A DNA stretch of 36,609 bases from an uncultured Acidobacteriota bacterium (GTDB lineage Bacteria; Acidobacteriota; Thermoanaerobaculia; Gp7-AA8): contig CALMZP010000148.1 in NCBI GenBank assembly GCA_937870635.1, forward strand, positions 1-36,609, in the 5' to 3' direction. Positions 15,533-23,039 of the stretch are shown here, one piece after another (positions within the stretch are counted from its first letter, which is position 1; each line of letters starts with the position of its first letter). The notes under the pieces were generated by a model. The model was not told the origin of the DNA, did no database searches, and saw only the letters and a program-made list of their open reading frames with translations. The position numbers were made by a program, and so were the translations under genes.

Positions 15533-17431
15533 TCACCACCCGATCCCGTAATCCTCCCCATGGTTCGACGACCCGCCCCAGAATGTGCCGTGCTTCCAGT
15601 CGAACTGGATGGCGTTGATCGGGCCTGAGGTTCGCGGCGAATCGGTGATCGTGTAGCCCATCTTCTGCAATTCGCCGCGGACCCAGGGAGGCGTCGACTC
15701 GTGCACGAGCAGCTGACCGGGCCGCGATTTGTGATCGCCGAGCCACGTCTTCATCTGCGAGCTGTTGATGTTCGCCGCCTCGGTCGCCTGCTGGACGGTC
15801 ATCCCGAATTCGACGACGTTGAGGAAGAACTGCAGGAGGTTCTGGTCCTGCGTGTCCCCACCCTGCACCGCGAACGCGAGATAGGGCGCGCCATCCTTCA
15901 TGGCCAGACTCGGTGTGAGCGTGACGTGCGGGCGCTTCCCCGGCTCGATCACATTGAAGGGATTCTCGTTGCGGTCGATCGTGAAGCTCTGCGCACGCTG
16001 GCTGAGGCCGATGCCGGTGCGACCGGCGACGACCGCGGGGATCCAGCCGCCGCTCGGAGTCATCGACACCACCCACCCTTCCTTGTCGGCGGCGACGACC
16101 GACGTCGTCCCGATGTCGGGATCGCGCTCCCCCCCGCCATCGCTCTTCGCCGTCTTCTTCAAAAGATCGAGGTATGGATTCTTCGAACGCTGATACGGGT
16201 AGGGATCACCCGGCCCGGCATTCGCGTCGTTGCGATTCGGATCGATCTGCTTCGCACGCTCGGCCGCGTACTCCTTCGACAGCAGTCCCAGCACCGGCTC
16301 TTCGGGTGGAAAGTATGGGTCGCCGTAGTAGAAGTCGCGATCCGCGAAGGCGAGGTTCATCGCCTGGTAAATCGTATGGATGTAGCGCGAGCTGTTGTAG
16401 CCCATGGCGCGCAGATCGAAGTTCTCGAGAATGTTCAGCGCCTGAAGCATCACCGGACCCTGCGTCCAGACGGTGAGCTTGTAGACGTCCACTCCCTTGT
16501 ACGTCGTCTTCACCGGCTCTTCGGTCTTCACCCGCCATTTCGACAGATCTTCCATCGTGAAGAGGCCGCCCTGTTCGCGCGTCGAGCGGACGATCTCCTC
16601 CGCGATGTCACCTTTGTAGAAGCGATCGTATGCGGCGTAGATCGCTTCTTTGCGGCTGCGCCCGCGCCTGAGCGCCTGCTGCTCGGTCTCGACCAGTTTG
16701 CGCAGCGTCGCGGCGAGATCGGGCTGCCGGAAGATCGAGCCCGGCTCAGGAGCTTCGCGACTGGAGGGGACGGCGCCCGTGACGACACGGTCGTGGTCGG
16801 GGGTCGCGGAGGTGGAAGTTGATGGGGATGACGTAGACGACGGCGCGGGCGAGGCCGCCCGCGCTCCACTTAGAAACAACGCGCGCGAATACGGCCACTG
16901 CTTCAGCCAGTTTTTCTGGCGCTCCATCGTATCGGCTGCCTGCGCTTCGATCGGATAGCCGTCAGCCATCTCGATCGCCGGCGCCAGAACATCTTTCAGC
17001 GACAGCTTTCCGTACTCGGCAACCATGACCATGAGGCCGCCGGGTGTGCCGGGTGTGACGGCAGCCAGCGGTCCGTACTCGGGTGGATAGGCGAGGTTTT
17101 TCGACCGATAAAAATCCGGCGTGGCTCCTGACGGTGCGGCGCCGAGCGCATTGATGCCAACGATCTTTTTCGTATTCGGGTTGTAGATGAGCGCCTGCGT
17201 CTCCCCTCCCCATCCGAGGGTGTCCCACATCGTGCAGGTGGCGGCGAGCATGGCGGCGGCGGCATCGACGGCATTGCCACCCTTCTGAAAAGTCATCGCG
17301 CCAGCGGTCGCGGCAAGCGGCTTGCCGGTGATCGCCATCCAGTGACGGGCGTGAAGTGGCGGTTTCTGCGTGCGTTGGCCGAAAAGCGGAAATGCGACGA
17401 GAAAAACGATCAGCAAGCGCGCAATTTGCAT
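15533..17431 (-). CDS. ggt: Gamma-glutamyltransferase family protein with repeat-derived insertion
   Basis: The 632-residue Ntn hydrolase precursor has a signal peptide (MQIARLLIVFLVAFPLFGQ), the large-subunit motifs GGNAVDAAAAMLAATCTMWD and TPGTPGGLMVMVAEYGKLSL, and the autoprocessing site GTTS, where T442 would become the nucleophile of the small subunit. QGGDTQDQNLLQFF marks the substrate-binding loop of the YwrD-like branch. It cleaves gamma-glutamyl bonds of glutathione-like compounds in the periplasm. Residues of about 189-225, rich in S, T and P, interrupt the conserved LFL...EAPEPGSIFR segment. The insertion begins with a copy of the GCGGGCGA palindrome. The frame stays open, so the enzyme may still work. 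Confidence 0.9.
   Translation of the reverse strand: MQIARLLIVFLVAFPLFGQRTQKPPLHARHWMAITGKPLAATAGAMTFQKGGNAVDAAAAMLAATCTMWDTLGWGGETQALIYNPNTKKIVGINALGAAPSGATPDFYRSKNLAYPPEYGPLAAVTPGTPGGLMVMVAEYGKLSLKDVLAPAIEMADGYPIEAQAADTMERQKNWLKQWPYSRALFLSGARAASPAPSSTSSPSTSTSATPDHDRVVTGAVPSSREAPEPGSIFRQPDLAATLRKLVETEQQALRRGRSRKEAIYAAYDRFYKGDIAEEIVRSTREQGGLFTMEDLSKWRVKTEEPVKTTYKGVDVYKLTVWTQGPVMLQALNILENFDLRAMGYNSSRYIHTIYQAMNLAFADRDFYYGDPYFPPEEPVLGLLSKEYAAERAKQIDPNRNDANAGPGDPYPYQRSKNPYLDLLKKTAKSDGGGERDPDIGTTSVVAADKEGWVVSMTPSGGWIPAVVAGRTGIGLSQRAQSFTIDRNENPFNVIEPGKRPHVTLTPSLAMKDGAPYLAFAVQGGDTQDQNLLQFFLNVVEFGMTVQQATEAANINSSQMKTWLGDHKSRPGQLLVHESTPPWVRGELQKMGYTITDSPRTSGPINAIQFDWKHGTFWGGSSNHGEDYGIGW
16759..16870. 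repeat. Repeat-derived in-frame insertion inside ggt
   Basis: This stretch encodes a low-complexity S/T/P-rich segment absent from the family consensus and contains the GCGGGCGAGGCCGCCCGCG palindrome (about 16845-16863) found at other gene ends in the window. It looks like an element insertion plus adjoining sequence that kept the frame. Confidence 0.7.
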
Positions 17432-17487
17432 CTGGCGAATATAGCCTCATTCTTGCAGTCTTCCCCGGATGAAAGGACTGATCAGTA

Positions 17488-17865
17488 ATGGCAAAACGAA
17501 CCTCGCTACTGCAGCGCGCAGCTTCGTCTCTGGCAAACGCTCTCACCCGCAGGGGTAAAACGAAATCGAGTGGCTCCGCGCAGGCGAAAGCCGGGAACGG
17601 GAACGGATCCGCGTCGAAGCAGCCGCGACGGATACGCCGGGAAGCCGACATCCCTCTCGCTCAGATCGATCAGACTTACTCACCGAATCAGACGAGTCTG
17701 AAGGGACCGTTCCGGGCATCCGGCGCCGATCACTCCAGCGATCAGGAGTATGCGCGCGGCTATTCGGACGATCGCTGGAACGACGAAGATCGGTATACGA
17801 ACAAGTCGGGCGATCCGCGCATCGGAACCCACGGCCGTACGTACGAACCGGGAGAAAAGGAGTAA
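17488..17865 (+). CDS. Small hydrophilic hypothetical protein
   Basis: The 125-residue protein has a strongly basic N-terminal half (many K, R, S, G) and an acidic, disordered C-terminal half rich in D, Y, G and R (SSDQEYARGYSDDRWNDEDR). No family is recognised. It stands 56 bases from the divergent ggt and directly precedes another small gene whose Shine-Dalgarno overlaps its stop codon, indicating an operon. Such charged disordered proteins are common in stress operons, but that is inference. Confidence 0.65.
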   Translation: MAKRTSLLQRAASSLANALTRRGKTKSSGSAQAKAGNGNGSASKQPRRIRREADIPLAQIDQTYSPNQTSLKGPFRASGADHSSDQEYARGYSDDRWNDEDRYTNKSGDPRIGTHGRTYEPGEKE

Positions 17866-17869
17866 TTCG

Positions 17870-18241
17870 ATGGAACAGTTCACACCAGCAACCGGAAACA
17901 CCGCCAATCCAGGCGTCACCACCGCCGCCGAGCATGAGACCTGCGCACACTGCGGCCAGCCCATCGGCGGGGGCAACCGCGGCGTCGAGCAGTTTCTCTC
18001 GAAGATCGGCATCACCAACGACATGATCGACGATCTCAAGAGCTCGATGCAGAACGTCGACATCGAGGAGTACCTCAACACGGCACGCGAATACCTGAAG
18101 ACCGCGGGCGACAAGGTCAAGACGGGCAGCGAGAAGGCCAGGGTCTACTCGAAGGAGCATCCCGGCAAGGTCGCCGCGGGCGTCGCCATCCTCGCCGTCG
18201 GCGCAGGGCTTCTCATCAACGCCATCAACAAAGATCGATAG
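17870..18241 (+). CDS. Small protein with CxxC motif and C-terminal membrane helix
   Basis: The 123-residue protein has an N-terminal CAHCGQPIGGG zinc-ribbon-like half site, a middle amphipathic region (VEQFLSKIGITNDMIDDLKS; YLNTAREYLKTAGDKVKTGS) and a C-terminal hydrophobic helix KVAAGVAILAVGAGLLINAI. The end resembles the glycine-zipper tails of DUF883/YtxH-like membrane-associated stress proteins. AAAAGGAG lies just before ATG 17870, overlapping the previous stop, so the two genes are translationally linked. Confidence 0.72.
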   Translation: MEQFTPATGNTANPGVTTAAEHETCAHCGQPIGGGNRGVEQFLSKIGITNDMIDDLKSSMQNVDIEEYLNTAREYLKTAGDKVKTGSEKARVYSKEHPGKVAAGVAILAVGAGLLINAINKDR

Positions 18242-18263
18242 CCGGGGATGAACAGGCCGCGTT

Positions 18264-18346
18264 AACCACAGAGGACACAGAGCGCTAAGAGAAACCACAG
18301 AGTTGTTCGCAGATTCTTCTCTGTGTCCTCTGTGTCCTCTGTGGTT
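18264..18346. repeat. AACCACAGAGGACACAG inverted repeat
   Basis: AACCACAGAGGACACAGAG at 18264-18282 faces the inverted sequence at 18319-18346, whose units have a period of nine. The element lies between convergent genes (the small membrane protein and rpsA) and may terminate both transcripts by forming a stem. Confidence 0.9.
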
Positions 18347-18372
18347 GCGTTCGTCTACGTCTGGAATGAACC

Positions 18373-19767
18373 CTAGTTCTTCTTTTCCATGGCGCGCTTG
18401 AAGGCCAGCGCCATCGCGCTCTCGCCCTCGTTGTCGCCGCGCTCGTCCATGAACTTCACGTACTCGTCGCGCTCGGCGGCCGCTTTGGCAGCCTCAGAGC
18501 TCAGCGAGATCCGCTTGCGGCTCGCGTCGACGCTCATCACGCGGACGACGACTTTGTCGCCCGGCTTGAGCTGCTTTTCTTCCGGTCCTGATTCGGAGTT
18601 CGGAATGAGTCCGGTAAGGCCCGGCTCGAGCAGCACGAAGATTCCCGGCGCGGCAACGTGGTCGATGGTTCCTTCGACGACGCGGCCGATCGAGTACTTC
18701 TGCTGCGCCGTTTCCCACGGATCGTTCGTCGCCACTTCACGGAGCGACAGGGAGAGGCGCTTCTTGGCCGGATCCACTTCGCGGATCCATCCGGTGACCT
18801 GCGAGCCGATGGCAACCGAGGCATCGCCGGCTTTGACGCCGAGGGGAAGCTGGGAGAGGTGGACGAGACCGTCGAGGCCAGGCTCGACTTCGACGAAGTA
18901 GCCGAAGTCCGTCGAGCGGACGATCCTGCCGTTGAACTGCGCCCCGACGGGATAACGGTCGGCGACGTCGCCCCACGGGTCAGGCTCCTGATCCTTCATG
19001 GAGAGGGAGATGCGCTTGCCGTCGTTGTCGACCTTGATAACCTTCACGGTCACCTCCTGGCCGATCTGTACGACTTCCTTCGGATCAGTGACGCGGCGGC
19101 GGCTCATCTCGGAGACGTGGAGCAGACCATCGACGCCGCCCAGATCGACGAACGCGCCGAACGGGGTGATGGTCTTGACGCGGCCGGTCAGCGTTGCTCC
19201 GGGGACCACCTTCACGCGGGCTTCCTGCGCGCGGGCAGCGGCCTCTTCCTTCATCAGCGCTGCGCGGGAGACGACCACGCGACGGCCGTCGTCCGACATT
19301 TCCGTCACGCGGAAATCGTAGGTCTGGTTGAGGAAGATGTCGGGGTTTTCGATCTTTCCAAGGGCGATCTGCGAAAGAGGGCAGAACGCGCGGACGCCGG
19401 CGACACTCACGTCGAAGCCGCCTTTGTTGCGGCCGGTGACTTTGCCCTCGACGGGCAGGTTGTTTTCGTACATCTGGCGGAGCTGGTCGAGGGAGGCCTT
19501 CCCTTTGAGCAGCTTCCTGGAGATTCGGATCTCCGGTGATGTCCGGACGACGGTCCCTTCGACCGTGTCGCCGACATCGAGCCCTTCCAGCTCGGCTGCA
19601 GCCATCACGGCTTCAGAGGGTCCGCCGTAGGAGACGAACGCGTCTTCGCCGGAGATGGAGACGATCTGCCCTTTCAGCAGTTCGCCCTGCGCCGGAGTCT
19701 TGAAATTCAGGCTCGCTTCAAACGCCTCGGCGAACGTCGCCTCAGCGTTGTCTCTCGATTGCGTCAT
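18373..19767 (-). CDS. rpsA: 30S ribosomal protein S1 (five S1 domains)
   Basis: The 464-residue protein holds five consecutive S1 RNA-binding (OB-fold) domains, roughly 28-92, 103-170, 190-258, 276-345 and 360-430. The third, GRVKTITPFGAFVDLGGVDG followed by LLHVSEMS, is the best conserved. It binds mRNA on the 30S subunit and helps initiate translation of weak-Shine-Dalgarno messages, which fits the many starts here without a strong site. Enterobacterial S1 has six domains; shorter forms are common elsewhere. The acidic N-terminal segment fits the ribosome-binding end. Confidence 0.85.
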   Translation of the reverse strand: MTQSRDNAEATFAEAFEASLNFKTPAQGELLKGQIVSISGEDAFVSYGGPSEAVMAAAELEGLDVGDTVEGTVVRTSPEIRISRKLLKGKASLDQLRQMYENNLPVEGKVTGRNKGGFDVSVAGVRAFCPLSQIALGKIENPDIFLNQTYDFRVTEMSDDGRRVVVSRAALMKEEAAARAQEARVKVVPGATLTGRVKTITPFGAFVDLGGVDGLLHVSEMSRRRVTDPKEVVQIGQEVTVKVIKVDNDGKRISLSMKDQEPDPWGDVADRYPVGAQFNGRIVRSTDFGYFVEVEPGLDGLVHLSQLPLGVKAGDASVAIGSQVTGWIREVDPAKKRLSLSLREVATNDPWETAQQKYSIGRVVEGTIDHVAAPGIFVLLEPGLTGLIPNSESGPEEKQLKPGDKVVVRVMSVDASRKRISLSSEAAKAAAERDEYVKFMDERGDNEGESAMALAFKRAMEKKN

Positions 19768-19867
19768 GGGGTGTGAAACCTTTCAAAGGATTGGATCTCG
19801 GTCCGCGAGGACGGTTGGGGTGCGTATCTTAGACGAAGTCGTCAATGTTTGCCATTCGGAGGGGTGC

Positions 19868-19930
19868 ATGAGGAGTGCCCGCCCTCGGGAAAATTATCCT
19901 GGCGGTGGCCTTGACGAAAACGTTCCGTGA
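19868..19930 (+). CDS. Possible 20-residue peptide with strong ribosome binding site
   Basis: GGAGG at 19858-19862 lies 5 bases before an ATG that opens a 20-codon frame (MRSARPRENYPGGGLDENVP) ending in TGA at 19928-19930. It is the only plus-strand frame with a good ribosome site ahead of the terminator at 20070-20102. No homologue is recognised. It could be a leader or micro-protein, or chance. Confidence 0.35.
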   Translation: MRSARPRENYPGGGLDENVP

Positions 19931-20102
19931 ACACAGATTGGATCTTGCCTTCAGTCCGAACGCGCCACGCACGCTGAAAACGGACTGATGCGTCGCTTCA
20001 ACGATGCGCTGGATCGGGAAGCGAAGTCGGTTCGGATGCCCTCTGGTGGCTGTCAACGGACCGAGAACGGGCCCGCGGGACCAGGGACCGCGGGCCTTTT
20101 TT
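19931..20102 (+). ncRNA. Candidate structured RNA ending in an intrinsic terminator
   Basis: Between rpsA and the next gene, which both lie on the minus strand, the plus strand shows two stems, TCAGTCCG/CGGACTGA (19951-19958 with 19981-19988) and TCGCTTC/GAAGCGA (19993-19999 with 20018-20024), followed by a strong terminator. No protein gene uses this terminator. It does not match 4.5S RNA, tmRNA, RNase P RNA or tRNA features that I can recognise. A TTGACG at 19911 could be a -35 box, but its -10 is weak. Confidence 0.4.
20070..20102 (+). terminator. Intrinsic terminator, plus strand
   Basis: A perfect 9-bp GC stem (GGCCCGCGG at 20070-20078 with CCGCGGGCC at 20088-20096) with a 9-base loop is followed by six T. 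On the minus strand no T-run follows, so it serves a plus-strand transcript. Confidence 0.88.
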
Positions 20103-20118
20103 CTTTCAGACGGGTGAC

Positions 20119-21621
20119 TCAATCCACGATGAACGTGATTCCCGCGAGCACCGGATCGTTCGGCGTGTAGGTCTTCAGGTTCTGGCCGCGGTCGAGGACC
20201 TGGAGGAACGAGACGCGCCACGTGCCGTTGGCGGCGAGGCGCGGGACGACGAGCCTGGCGGTCCACGTGGCGGGATCGCTCGACGGCGTGAAGGAGAAAT
20301 AGAGTCTCGGCGGCGCGCCGCCGGCCGCACTCGGAGGACCGGTCGCCTGTCCGCTGACGCTGAGCACGCCGCAGGCATCGTCGGTGAGAGCGACCGTCAC
20401 GGTGATCGTGCTCTGCTGCGCGCTGGACACGACGGGCGTGTCGAGCGCGATCGACTGCAGCGACGGCGGCGTCGAATCGCAGGCTTCCGATGCGATGTCG
20501 AGGCGGACGGCGGCAACGATCGGACTCTGCGCCGCGCGGAGCGTTGTCATGTTGTTCGCCTTGTCCTGCATCTGCAGCTGCTCGAGGTGCCACTCGCCGC
20601 AGTCGGCGCACGACGGAGCGTTGAGCTCGCAAGTCCACAAGCCGTCTCCGCTGGTACGGCAGACGAAGCCGACGCGCGCCACGCGCGAGGGGCTTTGAAA
20701 AATGCCGCTGACGAGATTCACGCCGGCCTTGTCATCCTGCGCACGGACGAAGATGAGGTTCTTCTCCCCTCCTCGCATCGAGCGCCGGTCGAGCCACACG
20801 GCCTCGAGCGACGGCCCTTCGGAATCAGGACGCATCGAGACGACACGGAAGCGCGCCGTCGGCGGCAACCCGCCGCGCTCAATGGTCAGGGCAGCGGCGT
20901 TGCTGGCGTGATCCATCAGGTTGAGATAGCTCACCATCCACTCGCCCTCGGCTGCTTCCTTCGGGACCATCACGCGGGCGATGTAGCGGTTCGTGTCGCC
21001 TTCGCGCTGACAGGCGAATCCCTGCACGGCGCCGCTCGGCGCGGTGATGGTTCCGGAGATGCTGCGAACACCTGACAGATCGTCGATTGCCTGGACGATC
21101 ATCATCGTCTCTTCGCCGTCGCTGATCTGGGGCGGCTGAAATTCGATGGAGCCGAGCTGAGGCGGCGTCGAGTCGGACGTGTCGTCTCTGGCCTCGTCCG
21201 GCTGCGGTTGCTGCTGCCGCGGTTGCGCCTGTTGCGGGCGATCCCGCTGTTGCTGCTGAGGCGGCGGGGCCGCGGATCGCGGTGGCGCCGTTGCAGAGCT
21301 TCCGACGGTTGCCGGTGCAGTTGCCGTCGGGATCGGTGGCGGCGATGTCGCCGTCCGGCGAGCTTCGACGATGCGGGTTGCCTCCTCGTCGAGCAGATCA
21401 GGACGCTCGAAGTCGGGAGGCGCGGGTGCTTTTCTGACTGACGGCGGCGGCTCGCCTGTCTGTGTCGCGCGCTCGAGGCTCGTCGCCGTGACGGCGACGT
21501 CGTCATCACTTGTATCGCCGACTGGATCGCTCGAATACGAGCGAATGCGCATGGCGACCGCGGCAACGAACACGACGCCGAGCGCGATGAAAAACATCGT
21601 AAGAAAATCCGGACGCTTCAT
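20119..21621 (-). CDS. Membrane-anchored protein with three beta-sandwich-like repeats
   Basis: The 500-residue protein has one N-terminal transmembrane helix (FLTMFFIALGVVFVAAVAMR), a P/Q/T-rich linker to about residue 155 (with a QQQQ stretch) and three repeats of about 115 residues. Each repeat opens with a segment like DSTPPQLGSI or EGPSLEAVWL, continues with I-V-A-DD-SGV-S-SG and ends with a W-V-S-L-D-N motif. These look like Ig-like/fibronectin-like extracellular modules. The function is unknown; an envelope or surface role is inferred. TATAAT on the minus strand (21638-21633) lies only 11 bases from ATG 21621, so the mRNA may be nearly leaderless. A TTG at 21633 would overlap that box. 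Confidence 0.72.
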   Translation of the reverse strand: MKRPDFLTMFFIALGVVFVAAVAMRIRSYSSDPVGDTSDDDVAVTATSLERATQTGEPPPSVRKAPAPPDFERPDLLDEEATRIVEARRTATSPPPIPTATAPATVGSSATAPPRSAAPPPQQQQRDRPQQAQPRQQQPQPDEARDDTSDSTPPQLGSIEFQPPQISDGEETMMIVQAIDDLSGVRSISGTITAPSGAVQGFACQREGDTNRYIARVMVPKEAAEGEWMVSYLNLMDHASNAAALTIERGGLPPTARFRVVSMRPDSEGPSLEAVWLDRRSMRGGEKNLIFVRAQDDKAGVNLVSGIFQSPSRVARVGFVCRTSGDGLWTCELNAPSCADCGEWHLEQLQMQDKANNMTTLRAAQSPIVAAVRLDIASEACDSTPPSLQSIALDTPVVSSAQQSTITVTVALTDDACGVLSVSGQATGPPSAAGGAPPRLYFSFTPSSDPATWTARLVVPRLAANGTWRVSFLQVLDRGQNLKTYTPNDPVLAGITFIVD

Positions 21622-21640
21622 TGAATTTTTCAATTATAGG

Positions 21641-21808
21641 TGCCCAGCTTGCAATTACGTGTCGTGCGAAGAGAACCTCCGCGACGAAGGCAGTTCATCC
21701 ATCGGCGCTTCGCTTTTGACGAAAGCCGCGGACCAGCTCGAATCGATCGGCTCGTCGCTCAACGGCAAGGATCTCGACGATGAAAGCGCTCAACGCGCTC
21801 AAGCGTGA
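21641..21808 (+). other. Possible coding remnant upstream of the DUF3618 gene
   Basis: In one frame this stretch reads CPACNYVSCEENLRDEG and then LLTKAADQLESIGSSLNGKD. The latter resembles the A-D-Q-x-E-x-x-x-x-L-x-x-x-D-L-D-D motif often seen in the gene next to DUF3618 proteins. It has no convincing start or ribosome site and soon hits a stop. It may be a decayed neighbour gene. Confidence 0.25.
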
Positions 21809-21856
21809 GCCGCTCGCACCGGTGAAGACGCAGACTCAGCTGAAGGAGACCAGAGC

Positions 21857-22693
21857 ATGGGCGAAAGAACAGATGCGGTGAGCGGCAACGACCGCACCGA
21901 CGAGATCAGGCGCGAGATCGAGCGCACCCAGCGGGAGATGAGCCGCACGATCGACGAGATCCAGCACAGGCTCTCACCGCACTACATGATGCCGCGAACG
22001 AAAGACTCAATGAGGGAGGCAGGCGTGAACGCTTCGCGGAGTTTCATCGACAAAGTACGTGACAATCCGATTCCGGCCGCAATGGTCGGTGTAGGCATGT
22101 GGCTTCTCATGCGCGACTCGGGCAGTGATCGTGGCGGGTACGAGGTCGAGTTCATCCCGGCGAACAGCGGATGGGATGCCGCCGGCAATCAGTACTCCTC
22201 GGTCGCCGAATATAGGGACTTCGAATACGAAGGGGCAGGACGGATGGCGGACGCTCGCGACCGCGCCGTTCATGTGGCGGAGGCCGCGCGCGAACGCGCG
22301 GCCCAGCTCGCCGACACGACCAGAGAGCGCGCCAGCCATCTCGCCGATCGTGCGCGCACACTCGGATCGAATGCCCGTTCCCGAATGAGCAGCGCCGGAC
22401 GACAGTCGCGCGACGTCCTCACCGACAATCCTCTGATGACCGGCCTGGCCGCCCTGGCAATGGGCGCGCTCATCGGCGCAATGATTCCGGAGACCGAAAA
22501 GGAACACGAGCTGATGGGAGCGACGCGCGACCGCCTCGCCCACCAGGCGAAGGACATCGCCCGCGAAGGCGTCGATCGCGCGCGCGGCCTCGCCACGACC
22601 GCCACTCACGCAGCTACCGACGCGTTAAAGAGTGAGGTCCGGAACCAGGCCCAGAAGGACGATGTCGGTCAGTCGGTGGGGATCCCTACGTAA
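21857..22693 (+). CDS. DUF3618 domain protein
   Basis: The 278-residue protein opens with the DUF3618 signature DEIRREIERTQREMSRTIDE followed by IQHRLSPHYMM. A hydrophobic segment NPIPAAMVGVGMWLLM follows. The middle contains repeated amphipathic LEA-like units (ARERAAQLADTTRERASHLA). A second segment NPLMTGLAALAMGALIGAMI precedes a helical tail. It is likely a membrane-associated stress protein of unknown function. AAGGAG lies 8 bases before ATG 21857. The next 150 bases contain a possible 8-bp stem (GAGAGCCT/AGGCTCTC at 22717-22758) that could end the transcript. Confidence 0.85.
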   Translation: MGERTDAVSGNDRTDEIRREIERTQREMSRTIDEIQHRLSPHYMMPRTKDSMREAGVNASRSFIDKVRDNPIPAAMVGVGMWLLMRDSGSDRGGYEVEFIPANSGWDAAGNQYSSVAEYRDFEYEGAGRMADARDRAVHVAEAARERAAQLADTTRERASHLADRARTLGSNARSRMSSAGRQSRDVLTDNPLMTGLAALAMGALIGAMIPETEKEHELMGATRDRLAHQAKDIAREGVDRARGLATTATHAATDALKSEVRNQAQKDDVGQSVGIPT

Positions 22694-22846
22694 AGGACAC
22701 TTGAGATCCTGACCTGAGAGCCTTGCTTTATGTGAAGTTCGCTTGACATACAGGAGGCTCTCATTACCGGACTTTCGCGATCGCGAGGGCGTTCGGGCGG
22801 CCCATCGAAGAAATCTTCACACCGAACGGAGATGGGAGATGAAGCT

Positions 22847-22935
22847 GGAGTGCGGCAGCGTTGCTGCCGCGTCGCGTAACGGGGCAGCAAGCTGCCCCGG
22901 CCACGGAAATCAGCGGCAGCAAGCTGCCGCACTCC
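22847..22935. repeat. GGAGTGCGGCAGC palindromic repeat, copy 1
   Basis: The element begins GGAGTGCGGCAGC and ends with the reverse complement. It contains three inner palindromes of the type GCGGCAGC-N-GCTGCCGC, near 22852, 22881 and 22913. A shorter copy lies at 33647-33699. Confidence 0.9.
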
Positions 22936-22944
22936 GTACAGCTT

Positions 22945-23007
22945 CTACTTCTTGTCTTTCTTGGGCTTCTTGGTTTCCTTCTTACGGGCGTTGTTGCCTT
23001 TGGCCAT
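22945..23007 (-). CDS. 20-residue lysine-rich micro-protein
   Basis: MAKGNNARKKETKKPKKDKK is encoded by a complete 63-base frame with GGAGG 6 bases upstream of the ATG. Very similar tiny K-rich proteins (MAKG-N...KKPKKDKK) occur in many bacteria as uncharacterised conserved proteins, from memory of such annotations. It is too short for most gene callers. Ten of its twenty residues are lysine or arginine or more, so nucleic-acid or ribosome contact is a reasonable guess only. Its gene sits just downstream of the M3 peptidase on the opposite side of a short gap, on the same strand. Confidence 0.75.
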   Translation of the reverse strand: MAKGNNARKKETKKPKKDKK

Positions 23008-23039
23008 GATGCCCTCCTTCGATCACACTATTGTACGCG

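Noticed and set aside
15701-16822. Plus-strand frame of 373 codons
   Set aside because: Antisense to ggt, no domain recognised.
19931-20102. 4.5S/SRP RNA, tmRNA or RNase P RNA
   Set aside because: None of their conserved motifs is visible; only stems and a terminator are seen.
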